Notes: generated from the letters alone by a model not told the origin. Positions 20,736 through 32,698 are shown, counted from the first letter of the stretch. The stretch: DNA of 64,000 nt from Deroplatys truncata (GCA_030765065.1 CM060988.1:197034565-197098564); one strand, 5' to 3'. Translations and numbers: made by a program.

Positions 20736-22075
20736 TTTTGCTCGTAGCGGTGTAATGAATCACGTGCGACGTAGTCTCTGTTTCTTTCCGCTTCACTAAC
20801 TGGATTGTTGAACACAGGACTCGTCTTCTCTCTTCAGGATACTAACTAGCTGTCGAACACAGGAATGCACTCGTTTCAGTGCATATCTGAACTCGCTGAG
20901 TAAATACGTCACGTCAACAACCTCACTCACCGACTGGCTCGAACACTCTCGCCGATACACAGTGCAGGAGGTTCGGGAGTTCGCGGGACGTGGGGAAGGA
21001 ATTATCCAGAAATATCTCCTTAGGTCTTGATATCGCTTCTAGGACGAGAGCGTCTCCCTCTTTATCTCTCCAACTAATAGTGTTCCGGCTAGCAATGGCA
21101 GATTCGACCCGCTAGCCCTGCAGCGGAAGTCGCGTTAGTCAATTTATTCTCTAATTGGGAACTGTATGTTATACACCAAGTTTCGTAATAGGTGATGAGT
21201 GCAAAGACAGCATATGTACATACTCACATAACATATCCACATAACGATTTTAAAAACGTAATTTCTGTCTAAACTGATTCGACCAATAAGGTCATAGAAA
21301 TTCACGATCCTTGTCGACAAATAAGCAAACTTACTTCCGGGCAAAGATGCTGCATCGAAGATTCTTACAAACCGATGTTTGTCCGGGACTGTGACGGGCA
21401 TCTTAAGGGACAATGGTTTGCCTACGGCTTTCTAAAGATGTTAGCCTACGCTGAGGACGAAGTTCCAAGTTCATACGTTTTAATCTTCGACCACGGCATT
21501 CTAGTACGTAAGACATGATAACTTGAGCATTTGGATAACTCTTTCACCGCTGAAAAATACCAGCTGGCTAAAGAACATTTCCAGAAATTGGAACTATGTG
21601 GTGGGAAGATTAAGGAGTTCAAAAATAAACATGCACCAATATTTCGTTCCTAATTCCGTAAATATCATAGAATTTATTTGGTTTATTATTATTATTATAA
21701 TCTTGGACATTGGCGTAAAAATTGTAATACGATTTTAATAAAACTGTAATATTTCTGTAATACGAAATTACAGATATGAGGAATAAAAGGCACAAAAACT
21801 ATTCTAAATAATTATAATATAATTTTAGTACGGGGGATTAATGCAATTAACTCGTCTTTCGAGATATAACAACCTACCCGTGAAACGTCAATAAGCCTAC
21901 GTTTTTCGTATCACTACACATAAATATGAAAAAGTATCCTGGAACATTATGATTTTTTAAAATTTTTATTTTAATATATTAACATTTATTAGACAAGAAG
22001 TATATTACATTTCTGTTAAAAGTTAATAATTGCAAATACAATCAATTTGTATAATTCAATTAATAAACAATGAAA
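20736..22075. other. Unclassified; GC-richer block then A+T-rich sequence
   Basis: 20760-21130 has repeated GAACACAGGA-type phrases and short inverted segments that could be part of an LTR or other element, but no termini were found. 21640-22075 is very A+T-rich. No gene recognised. Confidence 0.35.
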
Positions 22076-22920
22076 TTATATCAACCGTTGAATCCGATTC
22101 TGGATGGTTTGGATTGTTTCCAACTGGGAGTCTGAATCTGAACCCAGATAGCGCATCCTACATCCACATAAGTTTGACAACAGTGGAGTAGGTAATCTCT
22201 TATGTATAAAGGCAACTGACCTTTCAGTAAATGTTTCAGCTGGCGCATTTTATTTTCTACTATTTTTAAGGGATCGTTGTTATGGATATCTCCAAGTTAT
22301 TTTGTTGTCTAAGATGAGGTCTAAATATTTTAATATTTATGTATTAGGAGCCTGTTCTTCTTGAGAACAATGGCATAATCCGTAGTGCTGCGCTTGTACG
22401 TGAACTTGACGAGTTAGGGTTCATTATTTTCCATTTTGTGCACCAGTTGTTGATATCCAAGTTAAATGTTTGCAGTTTCATTGCAGCAGCCTGTACTTAA
22501 TAAGGCAACATCATCACCAAACTGAAAAACTTTTATTGAATCACTTTCTGGAAAATCTGAGACATAGATGGGATAAAGACCGGCCCTGTAACACTGACTT
22601 GTGGTACTCCAGTGTTTGTGGATCTAATTTGTGATTATGTATTTTCATATTTGACTGGGAATGTTCTTTTCCTGAGGCAGGACAATATTATTCTGTACAA
22701 GATATCTGACAAAATAGGTTTCAGTTTGTGCAGCAATCCTTCGTGCCAAACTTTGTCGAAAGCTTTCGAAGAATCACTGAACAGACGAAGGCAAACGGAT
22801 TCATTTTCGTAGGTACCTATCTAAAGTGGAATCTTCTATTCTGTGAAGTTGTTGAGGATAAGACTGACACTATATCCTGCACTTCAGTTTGCAGACATAT
22901 TTTGAACGTATGTGTATCTA
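22076..22920 (-). pseudogene. Jockey-like LINE reverse transcriptase fragment
   Basis: On the minus strand pieces give DSSKAFDKVWHEGLLHKLK (RT motif 3, with the catalytic-domain D-x-S-K-A-F-D), NTGVPQVSVLGPV (the GVPQGSVLGP block with one Gly changed to Val), FGDDVALL (the F-A-D-D box with Ala changed to Gly), and INNWCTKWKI. Near the left end come KMRQLKHLLK-QLPL and a final ETIQT-QNRIQR. Frames change repeatedly. The right edge is cut at the Tc1-like element beginning at 22921, and no RT sequence continues beyond it. Confidence 0.8.
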
Positions 22921-24112
22921 CATTGCCATTTGTGAAAATTTCAACACCAAGAAAAACTTTCCCAAATAACTCCAAACTTGGTGGAAGTGTAGAAGAGTGT
23001 CCAAGCAATAAGTGATTAGGTTTGCAGAGAGGTGGGGTACACGTAGGCCGAGCAGAGCCCTCACGTGTCTGTCCGCCGAGTGTAGTCAGTGCAGAGCTGT
23101 AAAACAAGGTGCAAACAATATATAAAGTGCCAGTATACCTCGTCGACGTCAAACGGAGCCATATCGCCGAGTGAGTTCGAACGGGGCAGAATGATCGGGG
23201 TTGTCATACAGTAACATTTCGGCTCGTACAGGACATGCTGCTACGACAGTGATGCGTGTGTGGAAGCAGTGGATAGATGAAGGTCGTACGCAGCGAAGAG
23301 CGGGTACTGGACCACAACACGGGATGACCGTCATCTTGTCCGCATGACCATAACGGGACGTACAGCTTCATCCACAGTGTTGGCTCGACGCTGGAGCACT
23401 GCAACAGGTGTGAACTTGTCTGCATCAAAGGTTCGTCGCCGTCTGCTGCAGGTTGGACTGGTTCCATGCATGCCATTACGTCGGTACCGTGGTGAGCGCA
23501 ACCTGGAGGGCTCCATTGTTGAGCGGCATAGCGGACAAACACCAGGTGTGATGGTTTAGGGCGCCATTGGTTACAATAACCTATCTCGCCTCCTACGAAT
23601 TGAGCGCACTTTGAACAACAACCGGTACCTAACGGTGGTTGTAGACCCTGAGGTACTCCCCTGCTTCAGGCATCTCCACAGGCCACATTTCAACAGGAGA
23701 ATGCCCGGCCACATATTGCGAGGAATGTACAACCCTTCTTCGAAGAGCGACGGGTACCATTGCTTCCCTGACCTGCACGTTCGCCTGACATGTCGCCCAT
23801 CGAATATGTCTGGGATATGGTTGGTGCGTCACGGTCCTCCAGTAACCAGTGTCACGGATTTGTGGGCTCGAATACAAACTGCGTGGAGGGAAATCCCTCA
23901 GGAACTTATTCAGAACCTTTTTGATTCAATGCCACGGCGTATAGCAGCTCTAATTACAGCGCATGGAGGCCACACCAAATACTGAATATTAGGGCTCAAA
24001 GGTCATGTATAGATTTGAAAAGTTTATCATTTGTTACTTGTCATGTACCTAACCTGTGCTATTAAATTAATGCGTTTCCTTCTTGGTGTTGCAATTTTCA
24101 CAAACGGCAGTG
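22921..24112 (+). mobile_element. Tc1-like transposon
   Basis: TA lies on both sides (22919-22920, 24113-24114). The 33-bp inverted repeats CATTGCCATTTGTGAAAATT / CACTGCCGTTTGTGAAAATT, each continuing into CAACACCAAGAA, differ at only about three positions. Total length 1.19 kb. The well-kept ends and a decayed transposase are usual for Tc1 copies mobilised in trans. Confidence 0.92.
23100..23985 (+). pseudogene. Broken Tc1-like transposase (DD34E type)
   Basis: The pieces include ARTGHAATTVMRVWKQWIDE (helix-turn-helix and following), TASSTVLARRWSTATGVNLS, LSRLLRIERTLNNNRYLTV, QQENARPHIARNVQPFFEE, PIEYVWDMVG and a long open C-terminus PVTSVTDLWARIQTAWREIP ending GGHTKY. The second catalytic Asp is changed to Glu (QQEN in place of QQDN), the Glu of the S-P-I-E block is intact, and a TAG replaces the Trp after GVMV near 23559. 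Several frameshifts separate the blocks, so the gene is dead. Confidence 0.88.
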
Positions 24113-24617
24113 TATATTTATTTTACTTTTTCCAACATTAGTAGTTAGAGAAAGCATTGCAGTCCAGCCAAAAATCCATATTGACGTTTCACAGAAAATA
24201 CATTTTTACAGATTCCCTGAATTAAAAAAGAATGGAAACATTTTTAGAGAAAGTTGAGTGTGTGCGTGTCTTATGTGGACATAACTCAAAAACGAAACTT
24301 CAGAGAAGTACTAAGGTTGCTAATTTAAGTTCAGTAACTTCTAAGAACACGACAGAAAGTTTTTCAAGAAAATCCACCCTCCCCAAATTACCTTTTACAT
24401 GGAATATTATTCCTTATTTTGGCTTTCTCAAAAATGGTACTAAGATATTTGATTCTTACATTAAGATCTTTTATGTCTAATCAAATGCATATGTTCAGTC
24501 TGGAAAGCTCTTTTCATTCGCAATTAATTTTGTATAATTTTGTATCAACTGGTAAGCAATCAGAGTTAGATAAAATGTTACTATACAAAACATGTAGTTT
24601 TCTAATTTTTAGTAGCG
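24113..24617 (-). repeat. Family X, tail half
   Basis: It starts with the family tail (TTTACTTTTTCCAACATTAG, then AAGCATTGCAGTCCAGCC) and keeps the order through GGTAAGCAATCAGAGTTAGA. The head half is missing. Confidence 0.7.
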
Positions 24618-24639
24618 TTTAACGCCAATTCTTACTACA

Positions 24640-24838
24640 TACGGCACCACAGGCGGTCGTCACTGATGATACAGGAAATGAAAAGATATTAGGGAAAGAA
24701 AATTTGGGAAGGAAGCGTTCCATGCCTAAGTTTAGGGTTATGGACACTGAGAAAAACCCTTCAGGTAGAAGTCCTACCGGGAATTAAACCCCGGACGTCC
24801 CGTTCACGAGTCCATGTGGCATCAGCCATTTACAAGAT
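24640..24838 (-). mobile_element. SINE copy
   Basis: On the minus strand a tRNA-like head with box B (GGGGTTTAATTCCCGG) is followed by a body ending in TCATCAGTGACGACCGCC. Box A is weak. Confidence 0.45.
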
Positions 24839-24879
24839 ATACGTTGTTATTAGTTTGAATTTTTGAAAGTAGTCACACT

Positions 24880-25015
24880 CCACGGTAGCGTTTGTGGCCC
24901 GCAATCGTAAGGTTCCGAGTTCAAATCCCGTGGACCGACCAATGTGACTGGGGCTTTTTTGTGGTTTTTCTCAGTCGTCAAGATGAATACGCGATTGGAT
25001 ATTTAATACCACAAC
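24880..25015 (+). mobile_element. SINE copy
   Basis: Box A-like CACGGTAGCGTTTGTGGC and box B GAGTTCAAATCCCG are followed by CTTTTTTGTGGTTTTTCTCA, which also starts the body of several other SINEs here. Confidence 0.5.
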
Positions 25016-25150
25016 ACAAACTTCCACCTTAAGTCTAAAACAATAGTAAAAATGAAAACATGTGGTAATAGCGAATGCTCTACTATCTATTCACAAGCAA
25101 CGAAATCAGATAGTCTAGACGGCACCCTATTGCCATTTGCTCAGCACTGT

Positions 25151-26340
25151 ACAAGCAGAGATACAATTGTCTGGCACTAAGGTCACTGTGGACACGTGTC
25201 GAATCACGTATAGAAGCAGAGATACAATTGTCTGGCACTAAGGTCACTGTGGACACGTGTCGAATCACGTATAGAAGCAGAGATACAGTTGCCTGGCACT
25301 AAAGTCTCTGTGGACACGTGTCGAAGATGCCATCTGTCCATCACGTATAGAAGCAAGTTACCTGGCACTACGGTCTCTGTGGACACGTGTCGATGCTGTC
25401 ATCTGTCCATCACGTATAGAAGCAAGTTACCTGGCACTACGGTCTCTGTGGACACGTGTCGAAGATGCCATCTGACCATCACGTATAGAAGCAAGTTACC
25501 TGGCACTACGGTCTCTGTGGACACGTGTCGATGCTGTCATCTGTCCATCACGTATAGAAGCAAGTTACCTGGCACTATGGTCACTGTGGACACGTGTCGA
25601 AGATGCCATCTGTCCATCACGTATAGAAGCAAGTTACCTGGCACTAAAGTCTCTGTGAACACGTGTCGAAGATGCCATCTGTCCATCACGTATAGAAGCA
25701 AGTTACCTGGCACTATGGTCTCTGTGGACACGTGTCGAAGATGCCATCTGTCCATCACGTATAGAAGCAAGTTACCTGGCACTATGGTCTCTGTGGACAC
25801 GTGTCGATGCTGTCACCTGTCCATCACATGTAGAAGGAGAGGTACAGTTACCTGGCACTAAGGTCTCTGAGGACACGTGTCGAAGCTGTCATCTGTCCAT
25901 CACATGTAGAAGGAGAGGTACAGTTGCCTGGCACTAAGGTCTCTGTGGACACGTGTCGAAGCTGCCATCTGTCCATCACATGTAGAAGGAGAGGTACAGT
26001 TACCTGACACTAAAGTCTCTGTGGACACGTGTCGAAGCTGCCATCTGTCCATCACATGTAGAAGGAGAGGTACAGTTGCCTGGCACTAAAGTCTCTGTGG
26101 ACACGTGTCGAAGCTGCCATCTGTCCATCACGTATACAAGCAGAGGTACAGTTACCTGACACTAAGGTCTCTGTGGACACGTGTCGAAGCTGCCATCTGT
26201 CCATCACATGTAGAAGGAGAGGTACAGTTACCTGACACTAAAGTCTCTGTGGACACGTGTCGAAGCTGCCATCTGTCCATCACATGTAGAAGGAGAGGTA
26301 CAGTTACCTGGCACTAAGGCCTCTGAGGACATGTGACGAA
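25151..26340. repeat. Stepped minisatellite with 16 CACGTG palindromes
   Basis: Each unit contains GGACACGTGTCGA (once AACACGTGTC), a CCATCTGTCC segment (absent from the first units), and TTACCTGGCACTA. CACGTG starts at 25193, 25254, 25315, 25384, 25453, 25522, 25591, 25660, 25729, 25798, 25874, 25950, 26026, 26102, 26178 and 26254. The spacing is therefore 61 bp twice, then 69 bp seven times, then 76 bp six times. A final unit has CATGTGAC instead. GACACGTGTC is a perfect palindrome containing a canonical E-box. Because 69 is divisible by three, the middle block gives a long open frame of 23-residue repeats, which is a consequence of the repeat and not a gene. Confidence 0.97.
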
Positions 26341-26469
26341 GTAACATAGTATGGTACAGGAATGAGACCTAGAAGGCTAACTGTCCGCCACACACCGAGC
26401 CATGAGGTGTCTCCTACCAGATCCGTCGCGATATGACCACGTAGTTAAAGCGACATAAAATAAACACAG

Positions 26470-26737
26470 AGGAAGAAACGTAGTCACCATTCGTTTGTTT
26501 CTCGCAATGTGATGGAAAGTGTACGCAATTTCAACGCTGGCAGATACAGATTTGACTACCGTTTCAAATATCTGTGTCCCTCTTGTATCTACAAGGAAAT
26601 GTATAATAACATATTTCCACACATGTTTACTTCAATAACATGAACTAAATGAAAATGATCTTTTGTAACAACATTTTGTAGAAGACGAAAAATAAATGAT
26701 AGCGGCTAGAGAAAGTCATGCGAATATAACGCATTAA
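26470..26737 (-). repeat. Family X, head part
   Basis: It contains GTTTGTTTCTCGCAATGTGATGG and ends GCTAGAGAAAGTCATGCGAAT, the family head in minus orientation. It joins directly to the next copy, giving a short head-to-tail array. Confidence 0.7.
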
Positions 26738-27678
26738 GTTTTTACTTTCTCTACTACGTATAGTAAGTAGGGGAAGTATTGTATTCCACCCAAAAATTCG
26801 ATACCGAGATTTCACCGGAAATATATGTTTTGAGACCCCTGAATCCAAAAAAAGCATTTTGGAAACATGTCCGTGTGCGTCTGTGTGTGTGTGTGTGTCT
26901 GTCTGTCTGTGTGTGTATGTCTGTCTGTGAACCGCATAACTCAGAAACGAACAGTCCGATAAACACCAAACTTGGTATTTAGGTTCAGTATCTTCCAGAG
27001 ATGCGACACGAAGGTTTTCAAGAAAATTCCCCCACCCCAAACTACCCTTTACATGGAAGATTTTTCGAACATTTTAAATTTTTCTCAAAAATGGCTCTAA
27101 CGATTTTGATTAAAATATCATATGTTTAAGATATTTTTATGACAAATAAAATGTATATCTCGAATTTCCTGGGAATGTCTCCAAAAGTATTCTTCATTGT
27201 GAACGACTTTTGCAAACTGGTAAATCATAAGAGATAGACAAAATTTTACTACACAAAAAATGTAGATCGCGTTAAAATACACAATTTATGTCATATACAT
27301 TTTTTGTTGTTGAGTGAACCATTTTCGAGATATTGCTTGTTATTCCCTTAAAATTTTTCAATACTTATTTTCTCAAATGGGAATTCGTTATTCATTTTTT
27401 TGTCTTGGATATGCAAAGAGTATTAATCTGTGGCAAAGAGAATGGTGCTGCACCTAGCAACCAGCTATTAAGAGATATGTATGTGCTTAAAGGCTACTGT
27501 AATTCCAAATTGCCCTTGTAAATATATATTCCCTTTACATCTACAAGAAAATTAGCAATAAGATAGAGTCTGCAAATGTTTATCTCGATTAACATGAAGT
27601 AGATGGAGAATAAGCGTTTGTATAAATAGTTTGTACAAGAGTAGAGAAAGTCATGTGAGTGTAACACATCAGATTTTT
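26738..27678 (-). repeat. Family X, full-length copy
   Basis: About 0.94 kb from TTTTTACTTTCTCTACTACG to GTAACACATCAGATTTTT. The internal GTTCACAGACAC site has expanded to a (GT/CTGT) tract at about 26873-26927. The minus-strand frame 27040-26645 (131 codons) crosses the tract but is not conserved between copies. Confidence 0.88.
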
Positions 27679-28242
27679 ATTCATGCTGCTGTTAATATCT
27701 TCATGTATGGCACGCTTTTAAACCATGTTTTCCAATATAAAAATAGAGTTGGTAGTAAATTCAACATTGCGATACGAAACCAGCATATGGCTGTAAATTC
27801 TCCTGGAGTAAACATCGTTACGCTTACTTCCTTAAGGGGGAAATAAACCCAGCTTCCCCATGTAATAGATTTTATTGCACGTGGAAGCATCCAATATCCT
27901 GGGGGAAAAGAGGAAAAAGAAAAAAAATAATAACCGCAGGCAGATAAATCGGATGTTTCAAATCAGAAGTTTTATGCTTCCTCTACCAGACAGCGCTAAC
28001 ATCCAGGTTGATAACTTAATAACCAGACGTCACCGTGGTAGACCGTGCGTGGAAATTGAAGGATGATCTGTTAGTTTGCCGTATTCCCCCTCCTGCTGCA
28101 TCTCAAAGTCATCGTGACACTCTCGGCGTCAGTCGTCCGCTTCAGAAATGAAATCATTACACGGGCGGTGCTTTCAAATTGCATTACATGATAAACCACC
28201 AAGTATCATTTCATAAAACTGAATCCGAAATGTTTGATTTCC
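27679..28242. other. Unclassified stretch, no recognised gene
   Basis: No repeat was matched, and the short open frames lack motifs. Confidence 0.35.
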
Positions 28243-28817
28243 CTAAGTATTGCATTCCACCCAAAAATTCAACCAAGAATTCACAGAAAGTACGCGTTTT
28301 GAGGTCCCCAAATAAATAACAAGAATTATTTTTGGGAATAGGTCAGTTTGTAGCTGTGTTTGTCGCGCACGACAAATAGAATGTGCGAGCAGCCTGTGAA
28401 GCCATCTCCATTCTGAATTACCTTTGTGTAGTTTGTAAACCGTAAGACAAAATCTTATTGCACAAAAACTGCAGACCTCGATACAGCACGCAAGTTTCAT
28501 CAAATAACACTTTATTGTGGCATTAACCACTTCCGAAATATTCTTTGTTATTTGTTTGCATTTTCAAGTTGTCACTCGCTATTTGTTTTTTCTCGTGGTC
28601 ATGCAAACAGCATAAAATTCTAAGCCATCACACATCGATCCACTTTTAAAAAAAATATGACTATCGCTTTAGTCTACTGTAGCCTTCTTATACGTACAAC
28701 CAAATATATAAATGTGCAATGTATGTTTATCTCCGTCAACAACAAGTAGATAGAAAAATAAACTTTTGTAGAAGAGTGGATAGAGAAAGTCAAGTGAATA
28801 CGACACATAAGATTTTC
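28243..28817 (-). repeat. Family X, diverged copy
   Basis: It begins inside the tail (AGTATTGCATTCCACCCAAA) and ends with the head (TAGAGAAAGTCAAGTGAATAC). The centre is shortened. Confidence 0.7.
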
Positions 28818-28924
28818 CTGGTAATTTATGACAAGTTAAGGAGTACATTAGGTTAAACTGAAGTAAAAAATTGTATTTTAAAATTGTGTGTCAATGTCAC
28901 GCTTTTACTCAAGAGTAAACAGCA

Positions 28925-29352
28925 TTAGGTACTTCGTTTTTGAGTTATACTGTTCACAGACACATAAACACGGAACTTTTCAAAAAGTTTTGGTTGGATT
29001 CAGAGAACCTCAAAACATGCATTTACGGTAAAATCTAGACATCTATAGGTATATATATAAATATATATATATATATTTGTGGGATTCAATACTTTCTCTG
29101 ACCTTCTACAGATAAGTGGCAGAGAAAGTAAAAAGCATTTTGACAAAGTGGAAACATACAAAAACAGAATATATTAGAAACGGTTAAAGCTATAAAATGT
29201 GCGTGACATAGACTGTGTATTTTAATGAAGTCTGCATTTTTCCTATAGTAAGAATCTGTCTACCTCTTATGGATGCCTTGTTATACAAAGTTATATAAAA
29301 TTCATTCAAGTGTGAAGAGGACTTCGCAGACCTCTTCCCATAGAATTCAAGA
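28925..29352 (+). repeat. Family X, two partial copies
   Basis: 28925-29133 is a tail portion in plus orientation (TTTTTGAGTTATACTGTTCACAG to CAGAGAAAGTAAAAAG), with a (TA)n tract at about 29049-29076. 29140-29352 is a central portion (ATAGACTGTGTATTTTAATG to AGAATTCAAG). Confidence 0.65.
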
Positions 29353-29355
29353 TTT

Positions 29356-30172
29356 ACGAGCGTATTTCAAAAGGCACTGCTATAAATATTATAATATTTG
29401 AGATAGGAAAAGAAAAAACAAACAAAAAATTACATATTGGGCAAGCAATGGGAGTTTTACAAAACGTTGGAAAGTTGTCCACCCTTTTATTTTTCAAAGC
29501 ACAACTTTCTTTCTGTGACACCATGCACAGCATTTTGCAGATAATGTTTTGGAATACTGGCGGTTTCTTGTGAGATGGCATCTTTCAGTTACAGTAGGGC
29601 TATTGAATGTGAGGAAAACTCGTTCTTTAAGGTAACCCCACAAACAAAAGATTGAGGGCTGGAGATCGCGGAGGTTGGAAAGTACCGGCTGATGACACGA
29701 TCACCAAATTGTTAAAACATAGATAATTGTTTTGCAGGGATGTAATTGTGGGGCGGAGCACCATCTTGCATGAAGGTTCTGTTTCCCAGACCGTAATTCC
29801 TCAGTCTAGGGATGACGAAGTCCTGTAACATGCCGTTTACTGTAACTTCTTACTCCATTATTGTCTTCTTCGAAGAAACATGGGCCAATGGTAATTTGTA
29901 AAGTGAAGCAACCTTAAAATCATGAAGCCCTTGTTGAATTAAGGTCTGAAAGGCATTTTCTGACCAAACTCTGCAATTACGCGTGTTAACTTCACTATTA
30001 AGAAAGAAGTATGCTTCGTCTGTGCAGAAAACTTCTCCAACCAGCTATTAGTTTGAATCCCTACTGACACAAATAAAGCAAATTCATATCTTTGCCGCTT
30101 GACACTTTCTTTGTGTGCAAACGTTAGTTTTAGTTTAATTGGAAATAGAATTCTTAGAATTTTCCAAACTGT
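29356..30172 (-). pseudogene. DUF4817-type transposase, catalytic part
   Basis: On the minus strand the pieces include FCTDEAYFFLNSEVNTRNCR (first catalytic Asp), GLHDFKVASLYKLPLAHV, DFVIPRLRNYGLGNRTFMQD with GAPPH (second catalytic Asp) and FGDRVISRYFPTS, after which the third catalytic block is not recognisable. An open C-terminal frame follows at 29581-29354. There are several frameshifts and stops. The N-terminal part continues on the other side of the hAT insertion at 33900-34215. Confidence 0.7.
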
Positions 30173-30262
30173 GTCATTACTAGGGCCCGGATTTTAATGA
30201 CCTAGAAAACAGCGAAATATTCAAGCATTTATGACCTAAAACTTATATAAATATGACCTTAA

Positions 30263-31150
30263 CCAGTAAGCACACGCGTGGGGTGAATTATACCCCACGA
30301 TAGCTTTCATACCCCGGTGGCATAGTATCATACATTCTATAATAATGGCCCTCCACATACCTTTCAATCAACAGTGCCTCCTTGTAACAATGTGTTAGTG
30401 GAGCAGTTTCACGTATTATCGTAGCCAGTGTCTGAGTAAAAAAACACCCCGCGCGTGTGCTAAAGTAACTCCTGAGCTGGAAAATGGATTACAGATTCGA
30501 GCAAAACAAGGACACGAGAACCTATCTAGATGATAGTGCAAGTGAAAATGAGAGAAATAGTGAGTCTGAGGACGAACATGACCACATTTCAGAAGGTGAT
30601 CTTGAGCAAGAGGCAGAGAGTGGTGTTAATAAACAGGATGTGCCTTCATCGACTCAGGTATATTTCAAAGGAAAAAAGACCGTAAAACCAAAACTACATG
30701 TAGGAAGTTCTACAAACTGACTTGTAAGGAACATTTGTATTCAGTTTGTGAAGAATGTGTTGGCAGTGATTCTAATAATTAGAGACAAAAAAGTAAACTT
30801 TCTAGAATAGACATTCTTTGTGAACCTGGATTCTGCTATATGAGAAAAAAACAATGCAGTGTTAATTTTTCTAAAATAGTTATTTTTAATGTATTACAAT
30901 ACTATTTAAAAAGTAATTATGTGCATATATAGCAGAGGGCTTATTTGAAAGTTATGTATGTACACTTAGGTTGTTTTCTAAAATGTCATATTGAATCATT
31001 GTAATTTCCATCGAGTTACTATGTCAGATAAGAACAAAAGTATTAAATGTTGTTCAAAACACACTAATGTTGCACATTCCAATTTCCTTAATAGTTTATG
31101 ATTTTTTTCTTCCAAATTGGGGTAAAACATATCCCATGCGTGTAGATACG
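30263..31150 (+). mobile_element. piggyBac-type miniature element
   Basis: It begins directly after TTAA (30259-30262). The left end CCAGTAAGCACACGCGTGGGG can be matched with the right end read in reverse, CGTATCTACACGCATGGG; the right target reads TTAC, perhaps a decayed TTAA. Just inside the left end, CGTGGGGT...ACCCCACG forms a hairpin. The interior keeps only the two ends of a transposase gene. Confidence 0.6.
30484..30780 (+). pseudogene. piggyBac-like transposase reduced to N-terminus and Cys-rich C-terminus
   Basis: The 78-codon frame from 30484 has an acidic N-terminal region (DDSASENERNSESEDEHDHI), as is usual for piggyBac transposases. About 200 bp later, in another frame, comes RKTKTTCRKFYKLTCKEHLY followed by SVCEEC and a stop near 30778. 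The pattern C...C-x2-H...C-x2-C is the piggyBac C-terminal cysteine-rich domain. The whole catalytic DDD core between them is gone, and the two parts are out of frame. Confidence 0.55.
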
Positions 31151-31589
31151 TTACAAAATTATACACGTGTACATAAGGGTTAGAAGATAAAATATTACTT
31201 TATATAAGTTTATTTAAAACATTCTTGTTGATTGTTTTATATAGCATGTAATACAAAATTCACTTCAGAACAAATTGTGAGTGTATTACTTACTTTTTGC
31301 AGTGTTTGAAACTAGCACTTATTTTTGAAATGTCTGCATGTGTCTGAAAAAAGCATGAAGTACAGTGACAACAATAACATCTATGCAAACAATAAAGCCA
31401 TGCTTTTACTACTGCACGCCACTTGTTTAAAGTATTTCAAATTAGTTGACACATCCTGTTAATCTTCAGTTTTCTGCAGAGTTGTACTGGATCACAAGGT
31501 GTATTTTCAGGTTTTTCATTTTCAAATATCTACGGTTGTCGCTGAGGATGGTACCTGGAAAAGCAACTCTCCACATCACAGGAGTATAT
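31151..31589. other. A+T-rich interior of the nested block, no gene seen
   Basis: Lies between the piggyBac-type element and the LTR leader. It may include more of the retroelement, but nothing is recognisable. Confidence 0.35.
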
Positions 31590-32698
31590 TTTGAAGTGGT
31601 TTGTTTGTTAGCCCCACGTTTGTGCGCCAATTTGAAGTAGAATATTTGTTAGCTGGTTGGAATATGCTTTATGTTTATATGCACAACGTATGGGAGCCAA
31701 TTTGTCGCGGTCACTTCGTGTTATCTATTTCTGAGCGCCTGTTATTGTTTTACTACTTTGAATGTTGGGTTCTTTGTCCTCCGGCCAATTTGAAGTAGAA
31801 TATGTTTGTAGTTGGAAGAAGCTTCATGTTTATATGTACCACGTATGGAATCCAATTTGTCACAGTCACTTCGTGTTATCTTTTGCTGGGCGCCTGTTAT
31901 TGTATTACTACTTTGAATTAGCTATTATTTCTCGGTCAAGCAAATCTCTTAAACAAGGTGTGTAAACGGAAAGGAGTTTTTACTAGAAGATAACACTGAT
32001 AAAAGAATTTGTTTTTACACTTTTATTGCCGTCACAATTAGTTAATTTCACATACTGACTCTTGATACACGCCAGACTGAAACTGTTATATTTTCTAATA
32101 TCACTATAATCACTTATTTACTGCACATTATTAATTCGCGTGTTTCACATTTATAACAAACTTCAAGACGCGAGAGATTCTGTAGAATTGCGACGTGTAA
32201 CTCGCGAACGATTCTGATGAACTAAGCGACGTTTAACTTCTGAATGGTTCTGTTGGACTCAGCGACGTGTAACGCGTGGATGATTTTGTTGAACTGGGCG
32301 ATACTTGCCTCTTTTAGCTTTTTATACTCCCACACCCTAATACGCCTAAAGATTATAACCGAGCTGCTATTGGTTAATAAAACGCGCCAACATTAGCGTC
32401 TGTTTTTATATCCAATCAAAATTACGAACACAAATGCTCTAGGGAAAATATTCCCGCTATTTCTAAGAAAAGCGCGCCAATCTGACGTCATTTGTTTGTC
32501 TCTTCTAATTAATATTCAACTCACCCCCTCGCTACATTGTTGACCGCTCTTATTGTCAGTTTCAGTGAGGCCGTGTAAACTTATTTCCTAACAATGCTTA
32601 TAATTAACAAACATCTCAAATTAATTTCATACAATAATGCTTATTTACACTACAATCACTCTGGCATTTACATTGTTGTGATACAAATTACTGCCACA
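31590..32698 (-). mobile_element. LTR-retroelement fossil, second copy: LTR plus leader
   Basis: The LTR occupies 31961-32698 on the minus strand (TG...CA ends, TATA box near 32320, poly-A signal 32022-32027). The leader runs left to about 31590. Primer-binding-like motifs lie at 31611-31633 (the best, tRNA-Lys type), 31681-31703 and 31837-31860. Two leader segments of about 150 bp (about 31628-31786 and 31787-31925) are tandem duplicates. No coding body is seen; the element is broken. It is the same family as 16312-17335 but clearly diverged from it. Confidence 0.7.

Noticed and set aside
20736-21140. Possible LTR
   Set aside because: GC-rich with short repeated phrases, but no TG...CA ends, no second copy in the window and no primer-binding motif.
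25289-25861. 190-codon frame with a 23-residue repeat (TVSVDTCRRCHLSITYRSK)
   Set aside because: It is open only because the 69-bp unit is divisible by three. It closes as soon as the 76-bp units begin, and the opposite strand is open too. It is a minisatellite, not a repeat protein.
25151-26340. CRISPR-like appearance of regularly spaced repeats
   Set aside because: The whole unit is repeated with no unique spacers, and the setting is eukaryotic.
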